Positions 51,156-60,000 of a DNA stretch of 60,000 nucleotides are shown here, piece after piece (position 1 is the stretch's first letter; the number at the start of each line of letters is the position of its first letter). Position numbers and translations under genes: made by a program. A model generated the notes under the pieces. That model searched no databases. It had not been told where the DNA came from and saw only the letters and a list, made by a program, of their open reading frames with translations. Source of the stretch: Tubulanus polymorphus. Lineage: Eukaryota > Nemertea > Palaeonemertea > Tubulaniformes > Tubulanidae. The stretch lies in contig NC_134033.1 of NCBI RefSeq assembly GCF_964204645.1, positions 7,414,231 through 7,474,230 of the forward strand, given 5' to 3'.

Positions 51156-52228
51156 TTCTTCCAATACATCATTTGATTTCTATAAATACAATTTATAATT
51201 ACAAACATTTTTTCAATTGCTGGTAAATATTTAACTACATCAACAAAAGTTAAACTTAATCATTGGAGTCTTAATGTTTTTGAAATTCTTATATAGTTTC
51301 TTCGACGATCTTTTGGGCGATTCTTGTGTTTCTTGTGCTAATTTCTATTGGTTTGATATCCATTGCTGTTGATTCCTCAGTCAGAAAGAGTATCTTGAGT
51401 TTCTCTATCGCTTCTTGATGTGTATGACGTTTTATTAACCTAAAAGATATTAGCGGTAACTCTAGCAATCTAAAAGATATTCTAAATACGCTTAAATATA
51501 TCTAAAGGTTTCATATTTAATAGCTCTAATAACTACAACAAACAGTACTTACATTTAGATTTATAATTGTAAACTATAAACTCCTAATTTCGTTTCAAAA
51601 GATAGAATATCCTGAGCACAATATTACAGCGTATATCCATTTCCGGGGCGATTTCTAGAATGACACGTCGTTGATTATGCCACGCCATCTAGTTCCGGTT
51701 CTAGAATATTCTACACGTTTCTAATTATGACGTGTAATAATGTCTCGTCGTTATAGTAACAACTGTAACAGCTGTGAATTTATAGATTTATTCTATGGCT
51801 CTGTACATTGAATGTATATAGGCTCAAATAGAATCATGTTCTAGTATAAACATCTAGAACAAGCATGTTGAGACTTGTAAATTATGAGATTTGTGATTCG
51901 CTACGTTCGCTGTATACACAACGTGTTGAAGTTGAAAAAAACAATAATAAAAGCATTTAGATTAATGAAATTAATTAACTCTTTACAATTGAAATATAAG
52001 CTGGTAACATATGTTTACTAGAGCTAATACAACCAACTATATAGCTGAGTATTATCGGGTGTTTATAACGATTCAACATATTTTTCACCATGTGTTGAGT
52101 TCCTTAATTCGATAAATGTCTTTGCTTTAACCAACTGGACTAAAAACAAATGTGTTATAGTTTTATTGTGTCTTGCTTTTTGAGACTTGTCTATATCGAT
52201 ATTACATGTTGGGCAGTAGTATTTAGGG
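51156..52228. other. Non-coding DNA inside Polinton 2 right arm
   Basis: About 1 kb, less AT-rich than the genes. The minus strand 51440 to about 51290 encodes some 48 residues after an AG acceptor-like site (LIKRHTHQEAIEKLKILFL...), possibly an exon relic; I cannot support a gene. Confidence 0.45.
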
Positions 52229-52496
52229 AGTAATAGGGATAATGGGCTTTCAGGCTAAAGGTTGAACGGGCGGGTGAGTAAAAATGAAAAAACATAAAAA
52301 TAATAACAATTTCTACTTGAATTAGGAGTGAAACTCATGAAAATGAAAAATAAATTCGAGCGTGTGAGAATTTATTTTTCATTTTTATGAGTTTTGCGAG
52401 TAATTCAAGTAGAAATTGTTATTATTTTTATGTTTTTTCATTTTTACGAGCTCGACCGTTCGACCTTTGGCCTGAAAGCCCATTATCCCTATTACT
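52229..52496 (-). repeat. Right terminal inverted repeat, itself a fold-back
   Basis: 268 bp, reverse complement of 34650-34917, ending ...CCCTATTACT. Same internal palindrome. Confidence 0.92.
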
Positions 52497-52502
52497 TACG
52501 AC
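52497..52502. repeat. Target site duplication TACGAC, right
   Basis: Matches 34644-34649 exactly. Confidence 0.9.
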
Positions 52503-53629
52503 AAATTGACGAAGAAACTTCATTTGACGGTATACAAACTCGCGGACAAACTCCCAAAATGAATCATGTCCTATTCACCTAGAATCAAACAAAATACAAC
52601 TAAAAAATTCACAATACAGATTTCGCTTTCGAATCCTTCAAATAGCTGTTTACTTACATGAAACGAATCTATCCATATAATATCGTTCAGCTCACTGAGA
52701 TCTACAGATAGCCCGCGTGTTTTTTCACGAATCATCGTTACAAAAGCGCTGTCGGGCCGTAAACATCGAAAATTTAGCCCCATTCAATGGGGCGACATGT
52801 TTTTCGAGTCGTCATCCCGAAATCAACCCGCAGGCCGACTGTCACTTCGATTATCAATTCAAGTATAAATGAACTAATTTATTGTCGCAGACTTCACATT
52901 CAGTCGCGGTCTTCAAACAGTGATTTTAACAATAGCCCATTTTCCTCATCAAATCATATTACCGATACACTGGATATTTACTACTTTAGAGCACTGTCGA
53001 GCCGTAAACATCGACGAATCGACGTGTGTTACTACATCGACGTTCCGGGGATGAGCTGCGAGTTTCTCCTCATCATGAGAATCAAATCGAGTACAAATTA
53101 ATTTATTACTACCAGTGATTTAGCTGCGGGTTTCAAGGAGTTAGTTTAACAATACCAATTTTTCTTTACCGAATTAACCGTGTATTTACTAAGATAAATC
53201 TTTAGTGTACCGGGGAATCGTAGGCCTAAACTAAACAGGCCGAAGAGATATGGCGGAGAAAAGCTGTTATGTCGACGAGGTATCAAAATAAAAGAATATA
53301 TTACTTTATTCGGCCGCGGGCTTCAACCATTCATCAATACTCTATATTTCCTACAGTAAATACCGATCATTGTCAAATGCACAAGGTATTTACTAAATAC
53401 AAGTATATAACACACTCCTATCCGTATGCTGGACTCACACTTGACATTCGGAGTAAGCGTTCGCTGTGGGGGGAAAGGAGATCGTTCGCTGTGTCGCTTG
53501 AAGTGTTTATCGAGTTTTACGCGACCTTAAGGCTTTAGTATGGTGGCTGATAAGATAAAAAAACACGAATATGCAAATGAGGGCGACATTACGACAAAAC
53601 GACAAAACTAAAATAACGCGAGAAAACAA
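52503..53629. other. Intervening DNA with dispersed repeat
   Basis: 52650-52795 is related to 26570-26712 (shared CTGTCGRGCCGTAAACATCRRAAATTT), and a third fragment stands at 52986-53010. The minus-strand frame at 52571-52783 lies in this repeat and is not supported as a gene. Nothing else seen. Confidence 0.5.
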
Positions 53630-55395
53630 TGATTTTGATTTTGTCGCCCGCGACAATTCATTATTTTGGTTTTGTCACACGCGACAATTCAATATTTTGG
53701 TTTTATCGCCCGCGACAATTCATTATTTTGGTTTTATCCCTTGCGACAATTCATTATTTTGGTTTTGTCGCCCACGACAATTCACTACTTTGGTTTTATC
53801 GCCAGCGACAATTCATTATTTTGGTTTTGTCGCCCGCGACAATTCTTCTTTTTGGTTTTGTCGCCCGCGACAATTCATTATTTTGGTTTTATATTTTGTT
53901 TTTGTCGCCCGCGACAATTTTTTTTTTGTTTTGTCGTCCGCGACAATTCAATATTTTGGTTTTATCGCCCGCGATAATTCATTATTTTGGTTTTGTCGCC
54001 CGAGACAATTCATTATTTTGGTTTTATCGCCGGCGACAATTCATTATCACGGTTTTATCGCCCGCGACAATTCATTATTTTGGTTTTGTCGCCCGCGACA
54101 ATTCACCATTTTGGTTTTGTCGCCCGCGACAATTCACCATTTTGGTTTTGTCACCCGCGAAAATTCATTATTTTTGTTTTATCGCCCGCGACAATTCATT
54201 ATTTTGGTTTTATCGCCCGCGACAATTCATTATTTTGGTTTTGTCGCCCCGACAATTCTTTTTTTGGTTTTGTCGCCCGTGACAATTCATTAGTTTGGTT
54301 TTGTCGCCCGCGACAATTCAATATTTAGGTTTTGTCGCCCGCGACAATTCAATATTTAGGTTTTGTCGCCCGCGACAATTCAATATTTTGGTTTTATCGC
54401 CCGCGACAATTCATTACTTTGGTTTTATCTCCAGCGACAATTCATTATTTTCGTTTTGTCACCCGCGAAAATTCATTATTTTAGTTTTATATTTTGTTTA
54501 AGTCGCCCGCGACAATTTTTTTTGGGTTTTGTCGCCCGCGACAATTAATTATTTTAATTTGATCGCCCGTGACAATTCAATATTTTGGTTTTATCGCCCG
54601 CGATAATTCATTATTTTGGTTTTATCACCCGCGACAATTCATTGTTTTGGTTTTGTCACCCGAGAGAATTCATCATTTTGTTTTATCGCCCGCGACAACT
54701 CATTACTTTGGTTTTGTCGCCCACGACAATTCAATACTTTGGTTTTATCGCCCGCGACAATTCAATATTTTGGTTTTTTCGCTCGTGACAAGTCATTATT
54801 TTGGTTTTATCGCCAGCGACAAGTCATTATTTTGGTTTTGTCGCCCGCGACAATTCATTATTTTGGTTTTGTATCCCGCGACAATTCAATATCTTGGTAT
54901 TATCGCCCGCTACAATTCAATATTTTGGTTTTATCGCCCGCTACAAGTCATTATTTTGGTTTTTGGACAATTCTTTTTGTTGGTTTTTTCGCCCGCAACA
55001 ATTCATTATTTTGGTTTTGTCGCCCGCGACAATGCAATATTTTGTTTTTGTCGTCCGTTACAATTTTTTTTTGGTTTTGTCGCCTGCGACAATTCATTAT
55101 TTTGGTTTTGTCGCCCGCGACAATTCAATATTTTGGTTTTATCGCCCGCTACAATTCATTATTTTGGTTTTGTCGCCCGCGACAATTCTTTTTTTGGTTT
55201 TGTCGCCCGCGACAAGTTATTATTTTGGTTTTGTCGCCCGCGACAATTCATTAGTTTGGTTTTGTCACCCGCGACTATTCAATATTTTGGTATTGTCGCC
55301 CGCGACAATTCATTATTTTGGTTTTATCGCCTGCAACAATTCATTATTTTGGTTTTATCACCCACGAAAATTCATTATTTTGGTTTTGTCGCCCA
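53630..55395. repeat. 31-bp minisatellite, more than 50 copies
   Basis: Unit GTCGCCCGCGACAATTCATT plus ATTTTGGTTTT. GTCGC-CC-GCGAC is a small palindrome in each unit. 31 is not a multiple of three and the unit lacks plus-strand stops, so long frames appear in all three plus-strand phases; they are spurious. Units vary mainly in the palindrome and in A/G of TTTTRTCGCC. Confidence 0.95.
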
Positions 55396-55439
55396 CTTTA
55401 TTAGCTTTTGAATAATAATCCAATTAATAACATAATAAA

Positions 55440-56241
55440 GTAAGTGTCGAATATTAAATATTAAAGTCATTTTTGCAGATTCTTTTTTTTTAAATTGATA
55501 TTAAAGCGATCATTCAAGTGATCCTACTTAATGAAAGATCACATATCATTTCTTTTTCTAAAGATGTACGGAAGCTTATATGTCAAAAGCGATAAAGGGC
55601 CTCGAGTTGTCGCCATATTTATGTCGACATATCGCGATATATCGCGTCAACTCTACATGAATATATCGACATATCGTGACGTTTTCACAACAAATTTCGA
55701 TTTTTTGCTCATTTTCCACGGGTCAAGCCGTCATTTGAAGAAATGTCTAAATGTAAGATGAGGACGCCAGTAATATGACGACTGAGTTTCAAGTCGTCAT
55801 GAATATGTCGACTTGTCGCGAGGAAAATGGTCGAGAAAACGAAATATGTCGTCAAAACGTCACGATATATCGACATATTCATGTCGACTTGACGCGATAT
55901 ATCGCGGTATGTCGACATAAATATGGCGACTTGTCGAGTTGGAACGCGATATCTCGAGGCCCTTATCGCTTCCGTAGATATAGTGTCGAATATTTAGGTC
56001 ATTTTGGCAGATTCTTTTTTTTGAAAGTGATATTAAAGCGATCATTCAAGTGATCCTACTTAATGAAAAATCTACGGAAGCGATAAAGGGCCTCGAGTTG
56101 TCGCGTTCCAACTCGACAAGTCGCCATATTTATGTCGATATATCGCGATATATCGCATCAAGTCAACATAAATATGTTGACATATCGCGACGTTTTGACG
56201 ACTTGAAACTCAGTCGTCATATCACTGGCGTCCTCATCTTT
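55440..56241. repeat. Large inverted and direct repeat rich in TCGATATATCG motifs
   Basis: Arms 55755-55978 and 56071-56241 are inverted copies (CTACGGAAGCGATAAAGGGC, CCTCGAGTTGTCGC, GGCGTCCTCATCTT). A third copy in the orientation of the right arm runs 55440-55740 with the same lead-in (GCGATCATTCAAGTGATCCT). Dense in GTCGACAT and CGATATATCG palindromes. No coding frame supported. Confidence 0.75.
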
Positions 56242-56459
56242 CAGCAACGCCAGTCACATGGAGTCGTACGTGTTCTACTTTCTGCGACGCGACACGACTG
56301 TCACAACCAACCGACGCGCTCTTGCGACTGGCAGAAACTAGTCGCACACAATCGTATTGCAACCGACTTGCACCGAAACTTGCGATGCAAGGCGAGGATC
56401 GCATCGTGTCACAAGACCAACCTACGTCCGGCTTTAAGTTACTGCGGAGCACCAGAAAT

Positions 56460-57010
56460 ATCTTTTTTTTCGTTCAAAAGACCTTTCGCTTGAAAATTCT
56501 TTCGTCGGAACAAAATTTATTTCGTTCGAACCAATAATATTCTATACGATTGAACCAATTTGAAAAAATCGTTAGAACAAAGTTGAACAAACTTTTTTTT
56601 TGTCCAAACGAAAGGTTTTTCGTTCGAACAATCGTTCAATTGAACAGAATCGTTTTAATTTGAACAGAATTTTCTTGTCAGAACATTAAGTTTTTCGTTC
56701 GAACAAGTATATTGAAAAGAATTTTTTCTCCGAACCGAAAGTATTAAGTTTTTCGTTCAATCGAACAGAATTGTTTTCATTCAAACATTCGTTCATAAAA
56801 ATTGTTTTCGCTCAACCGAATTTTTTTGCCGGGACTAAAAATTTTTCATTTCAACAATAACATAGCTTTTTATTCGAACACACTTTTTTTGTCAGAATGA
56901 AGAACATTTTTAGTTCAAGCAAAAAGCGTATTGTTCGATCAAACAGAATTATTTTCATTCGAACAAGATTTTCTTGTTGGAACATTAAAGTTTTTTGGTC
57001 GAACAGCGTG
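56460..57010. repeat. Degenerate TTTTTCGTTCGAACA repeats
   Basis: About 550 bases made of diverged copies of CGTTCGAACA and AATTGTTTTCATTCGAAC in loose tandem order. No gene. Confidence 0.7.
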
Positions 57011-57064
57011 TTAAGGTCGATTTGGAAATTTACTCGGTCGGGTATATGTTGGATTACTGTGTAT

Positions 57065-57281
57065 GTCATTTGTCAGGACATTAAACACAAGACTGACTGA
57101 CTTATTCCAAGATGAGGCGTTCCGTTGATTTCGGCTTCAAGTTTTCGTTCAGAGATAACTGCTGAGCCATTTGGGCGACCTATCATTGATACTGTTTCCT
57201 AATAGCCTGTTTTGTAATAGCTGATGTTGTGCCTTATCAAATGCTTCGTCGAAATCCACCGTTGAACAGGATTCTAAAACT
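57065..57281 (-). pseudogene. Relic of a non-LTR reverse transcriptase
   Basis: The minus strand reads VDFDEAFDKAQHQLLQNRLL and WLSSYL, then after a frame change SERKLEAEINGT. This matches the conserved FxDxxKAFD..H..L.. and W..SYL..R motifs of LINE reverse transcriptases. Short, frameshifted and without the catalytic YADD region. Confidence 0.6.
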
Positions 57282-57770
57282 GTTCAGAAAACCCGTTATC
57301 ACAGCTTTGCAGCTATATTTGTCTTTGTAAGTCAAAACTTACCCCCAGCAACTGCCTTTTGATATGCAAGTGTGAATGTCACAGCAACACCATCAATTTC
57401 CATAGAAAATTCTCGATAGTAAGACCTTCTAAAATTAGAAAAAGAAATTTGATCTCATCAGTGCTAGTAACAACCCCACTATTCGGGCAATGAATGCTGA
57501 ATGAAACTGTTCAGAGATATTGATTAAACTGTGCAGATTGTTTCGTTGGAAAAGTTTTAGCGTCAATAAAAAAGTTATTGATTTGAATTGTATAACAAAA
57601 AATATCGAATGGGGTTTTTTAATAATATCTTCATTTTTCCTTTAGTCTGAATAATGATCGCTACTAATTTAAGGGGAGGGGGTACATAAGGACCATATAG
57701 ATTGCGTTAGGTTTGTAAATATAAACGATTTAAGCAAAAAAGATCATTTCCATGCAAATTTCACTTACAC
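57282..57770. other. Intervening DNA, no gene seen
   Basis: 57283-57325 repeats the motif found at 31875-31915 (CAGAAAACCCGT...TTTGCAGCTATATTT). Nothing else supported. Confidence 0.5.
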
Positions 57771-57961
57771 GACGCGCGACTGATCCGCCATCTTGTTCCG
57801 AATACGTACTTGGAGGTACTTGCTCGGCTAGTAGGTACCCTACCCGGCATAACCAGGTATGGTACTCGTCGCTCATAAAAACGACCGGGTAGGCATACTC
57901 GGTGCTCATAAAAACGATTGCATACCCGGGTATGATACTCGGTGTGCCCATAAAAACGCCT
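57771..57961 (-). mobile_element. Harbinger end with first exon of the Myb-like gene
   Basis: On the minus strand it begins AGGCGTTTTTATGGGCA next to TTA (57962-57964), carries the same CCGAGTA and TACCCGGGTA motifs as 15062-15184, and reaches ATGGCGGATCAGTCGCGCGT followed by a splice donor GTAAGTG. This is the expected position and strand for exon 1 of a Harbinger partner gene. Confidence 0.6.
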
Positions 57962-58386
57962 TTAGTTTCGCTTATTCGATGAGACGCCATTTTAACCCGG
58001 AACTAACTCGATACTGACATGTTTGACATGCATCAAAAATGTAAAATGGAGGATGGGATCAACCGGTCTCTAACTGAAGGTAGAGACCGGCAACCAGTTT
58101 ATCTGCAGATTTTCCAGAACCTGCCCTGAGAGGCCACCAGGCTTCTCAGGACAGGAACCTGCCCTGAGAGACCAGTGGTTTGAATCAATAGAAAATGAAA
58201 ACCATTCACCAGATTGAGCTGAAACGGTGGCAAGTCAAGGTAGTCGGGAAATTCGGATTCAAACTTAAGTTCTCGAACATAGAAGACTACGCTGTTTTTT
58301 TATATTTATTTCAGAAACTAATTAAAACAAACAGATACTTTTGACCAAATATAGCTAAAACAGTTGCATGTCAAGATGATAGGGAA
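57962..58386. other. Intervening DNA, no gene seen
   Basis: Contains a short inverted/direct repeat around AACCTGCCCTGAGAG (58120-58170). Nothing else recognised. Confidence 0.5.
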
Positions 58387-58608
58387 TGTGATGGACCGGT
58401 AAAGTCCGGTATCCGGCTTTTACCGAGTCCAAATCCGTATTTTAGTGACCCCGTATTGTGTGGTGATTCTTTTGTTCTCTTTTGGCGTGGTAATAAAAGA
58501 AAGAAGACGTTAGGTAAATCTCGGCGTGGTCTTTGATTAATTTAGAGGTTCTGTGGAAACGATTATTCCTCCTTTCTTGATTGAGCCAACGAAAGAGGAG
58601 ATTTCACA
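58387..58608 (+). repeat. Putative 5' LTR of Gypsy element 2
   Basis: TGTGATGG...TTTCACA with TGTGA/TCACA inverted termini; TGGTGGCAGCGGTGGGAG follows two bases later (58611-58628), a primer-site-like start seen in many Gypsy elements. The other LTR is outside the window. Confidence 0.5.
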
Positions 58609-58628
58609 AATGGTGGCAGCGGTGGGAG

Positions 58629-58783
58629 AGCCTGATCATCCTGGAAGTCAGTGCCCCCAGCTCCAGTGTTACAACTGCGGTCAACGAGGACATTATTCCC
58701 GTCAATGCCAAGTCACCAAACCATCATCATCGGGAAACGACACAAGGGGCTCTCAGAGGGGCAGGAGAACCCCGACCCAGTAG
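58629..58783 (+). pseudogene. Gag remnant with CCHC zinc knuckle
   Basis: Directly after the primer site the frame already encodes the zinc knuckle CYNCGQRGHYSRQC, so the matrix and capsid parts of Gag are absent, most simply an internal deletion. Ends at TAG 58781-58783. Confidence 0.65.
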
Positions 58784-60000
58784 GACTACCCTACCCTGGG
58801 CAGCCCCATGATGCGTCAAGAAAATATCAAATACCGCAAAGACGTATGAGGCAACAGATTTTGGGTGATGTGCCTGCAGGTGACTCGAACCTAACCCAGA
58901 TGGCTGGTATAATGGTATCACCTGAACTAGAACCACTCCCCCATACCTATGAATCAAAAATTGAAACTGAGATAGGGGCGCCACACCACCAACAGTGGGA
59001 GGGTTCACCTCTCTCTACAACCAGCGTAGGGCGCTCAGGTGTTTACACCGTGGGCGATGTAATCGTTCATGACTCAGGACTTTATTGTACGGGCCAAATA
59101 AATAGCCAAGATGAGGTCTGTATCCTTCTCGATACGGGTGCTGCAGTCACTGTCCTAAAGACCTCAGTCTGGGCAGCGTGTAACCCAACAAAGTCGGTAA
59201 GCGAGGTGCAAAAAGCCGAGGGATGCCTAAGTACAGCTAATGGGACAGGATCTTCACCTAAGAGGGATAGAGATAGTGCGGCTTACATTAGGGGGTCGTA
59301 ACTTTGATATCTCCATGGTTATTGTAGATGATATTACTCAAGATTGTCTACTGGGTAGTGATTTCTTTGAGTCCTTCAACTGCAAGATTGATTTTGAATT
59401 AAAGGAGCTTACTTTTGGCACGGCTAGCATTCCACTTCGAAATCAAGAGAGTAAGGCCAAATGCTGCAGGATTTTCGCCAGTAAGACCTTGTGTATCCCG
59501 GCGGGAACAGAGATAGTCACTAGTGGTACAATGCGACTTAAATTCGTGGGTAATAACTCGACTTCAGGTACCATTGAGAACTTAAAGTCATCGAAGAGTC
59601 GCACACCGGTGCGACTAGCAAATTTCACCGATTCACCACAGTGGATAAAAAGGGGCCAACCCATCGCCTGGTTTAGTCCAATTGAGTCCCTGACCTTGTC
59701 CCGGATTAATGAGGGCGAAAAGAGTGACCATGACCGTTTAGTCTCACTGGAACCGATCCCTGAAGAAAAGGCCCAGTCCGTGCTAGATGACTTGCTGATT
59801 ACGGATGTGGGGATGCCGGAGGAGACCAAAAAGGAATTGACCAGAGTAATCCGGAGGAACATTGATGTGTTCTCGACAGGTGATTTCGATCTGGGGCGCA
59901 CCAGCCTATTAGAACACGAAATTGACACCCAGGATACTCGTCCGATTAAGCAAAACCCTCGTCGAATACCACCTAATCGACAGAAATTTGTGTCGGACAC
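58651..60000 (+). pseudogene. Gypsy pol fragment: protease and start of reverse transcriptase
   Basis: The protease frame is -1 relative to gag and contains VCILLDTGAAVTVLK (DTG active site). Near 59240 reading passes to the +1 frame (LTLGGRNFDISMVIVDDITQ, DCLLGSDFF), which stays open to the window end with EHEIDTQDTRPIKQNPRRIP, the segment just before reverse transcriptase. The shift inside the protease means the copy is broken, or the assembly has a base error there. Confidence 0.75.

Larger units (their letters stand above)
34650..52496. mobile_element. Polinton/Maverick 2, complete (17847 bp)
   Basis: Bounded by 268-bp terminal inverted repeats starting AG and ending CT, and by the 6-bp duplication TACGAC. 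Polymerase, OB-like, penton, membrane and capsid genes run on the plus strand to 46748; ATPase, integrase, two small proteins and an HNH endonuclease run on the minus strand. The polymerase has an internal stop and the gene at 42999 a frameshift, so the copy is defective though structurally whole. Confidence 0.95.
58387..60000 (+). mobile_element. Ty3/Gypsy element 2, 5' part, gag mostly missing
   Basis: A 222-bp LTR-like block is followed by a primer-binding-site-like motif, a zinc knuckle, protease and the start of reverse transcriptase. The element runs off the right edge. Distinct family from the element at 17565. Confidence 0.75.

Noticed and set aside
52571-52783. A 70-residue minus-strand gene right of Polinton 2
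   Set aside because: Lies in a dispersed repeat; the related copy at 26570-26712 has stops in the same reading.
53571-55415. Several long plus-strand frames of 100-280 residues rich in DNSLFWFCRPRQF repeats
   Set aside because: They are translations of the 31-bp minisatellite in three phases and have no protein-like features.

Overview
The window is eukaryotic nuclear DNA built almost entirely of mobile elements, most likely from a marine or aquatic invertebrate animal. Signs of this are spliced transposon genes, tRNA-derived repeats, Ty3/Gypsy and Harbinger elements, and two metazoan-type Polintons (Mavericks: large self-synthesizing DNA transposons with a virus-like gene set). I cannot name the phylum from sequence alone, and I found no convincing ordinary host gene.

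Region by region. (1) 1-14627: Polinton 1, cut by the left window edge. Order: protein-primed family B DNA polymerase carrying an intein and an internal stop, a VLTF3-like transcription factor on the minus strand, penton-like capsid protein (stop codon inside), five small or membrane proteins, major capsid protein, retroviral-type integrase with chromodomain, packaging ATPase, two small membrane proteins, and a small OB-like protein. (2) 15062-17564 and 25545-26191: a PIF/Harbinger transposon with a transposase gene and a Myb-like partner gene; the partner gene is split by (3) 17565-25544, a Ty3/Gypsy retrotransposon on the minus strand with two 560-bp LTRs that differ at one position by eye. 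(4) 26192-34643: non-coding repeats, including a pair of 494-bp direct repeats with a 5-bp target duplication, a hairpin cluster and SINE-like sequences. (5) 34650-52496: Polinton 2, complete, 17847 bp, with 268-bp terminal inverted repeats, AG...CT ends and a perfect 6-bp target duplication TACGAC. (6) 52503-57760: satellites and inverted repeats, including a 31-bp minisatellite of about 1.75 kb and a relic of a non-LTR reverse transcriptase. (7) 57771-57961: a Harbinger end matching the one at 15062. (8) 58387-60000: the 5' part of a second, defective Gypsy element.

In each Polinton, polymerase, integrase, ATPase, major capsid and penton proteins form the replication, integration and morphogenesis set. 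Nearly every gene in both elements starts inside a TAAATG motif behind a T-rich stretch, a layout like late promoters of large DNA viruses, and Polinton 1 encodes a protein resembling their late transcription factor VLTF3. The two Polintons share blocks of near-identity (penton end to major capsid) separated by diverged blocks, and their integrase-ATPase modules are in opposite orientation, so they are recombinant relatives. Both are inactive: each polymerase gene has a different in-frame stop.

The best candidates for something new are the intein in a Polinton polymerase, the shared TAAATG start code, the terminal repeats that are themselves fold-back hairpins, and the mosaic history of the two elements.
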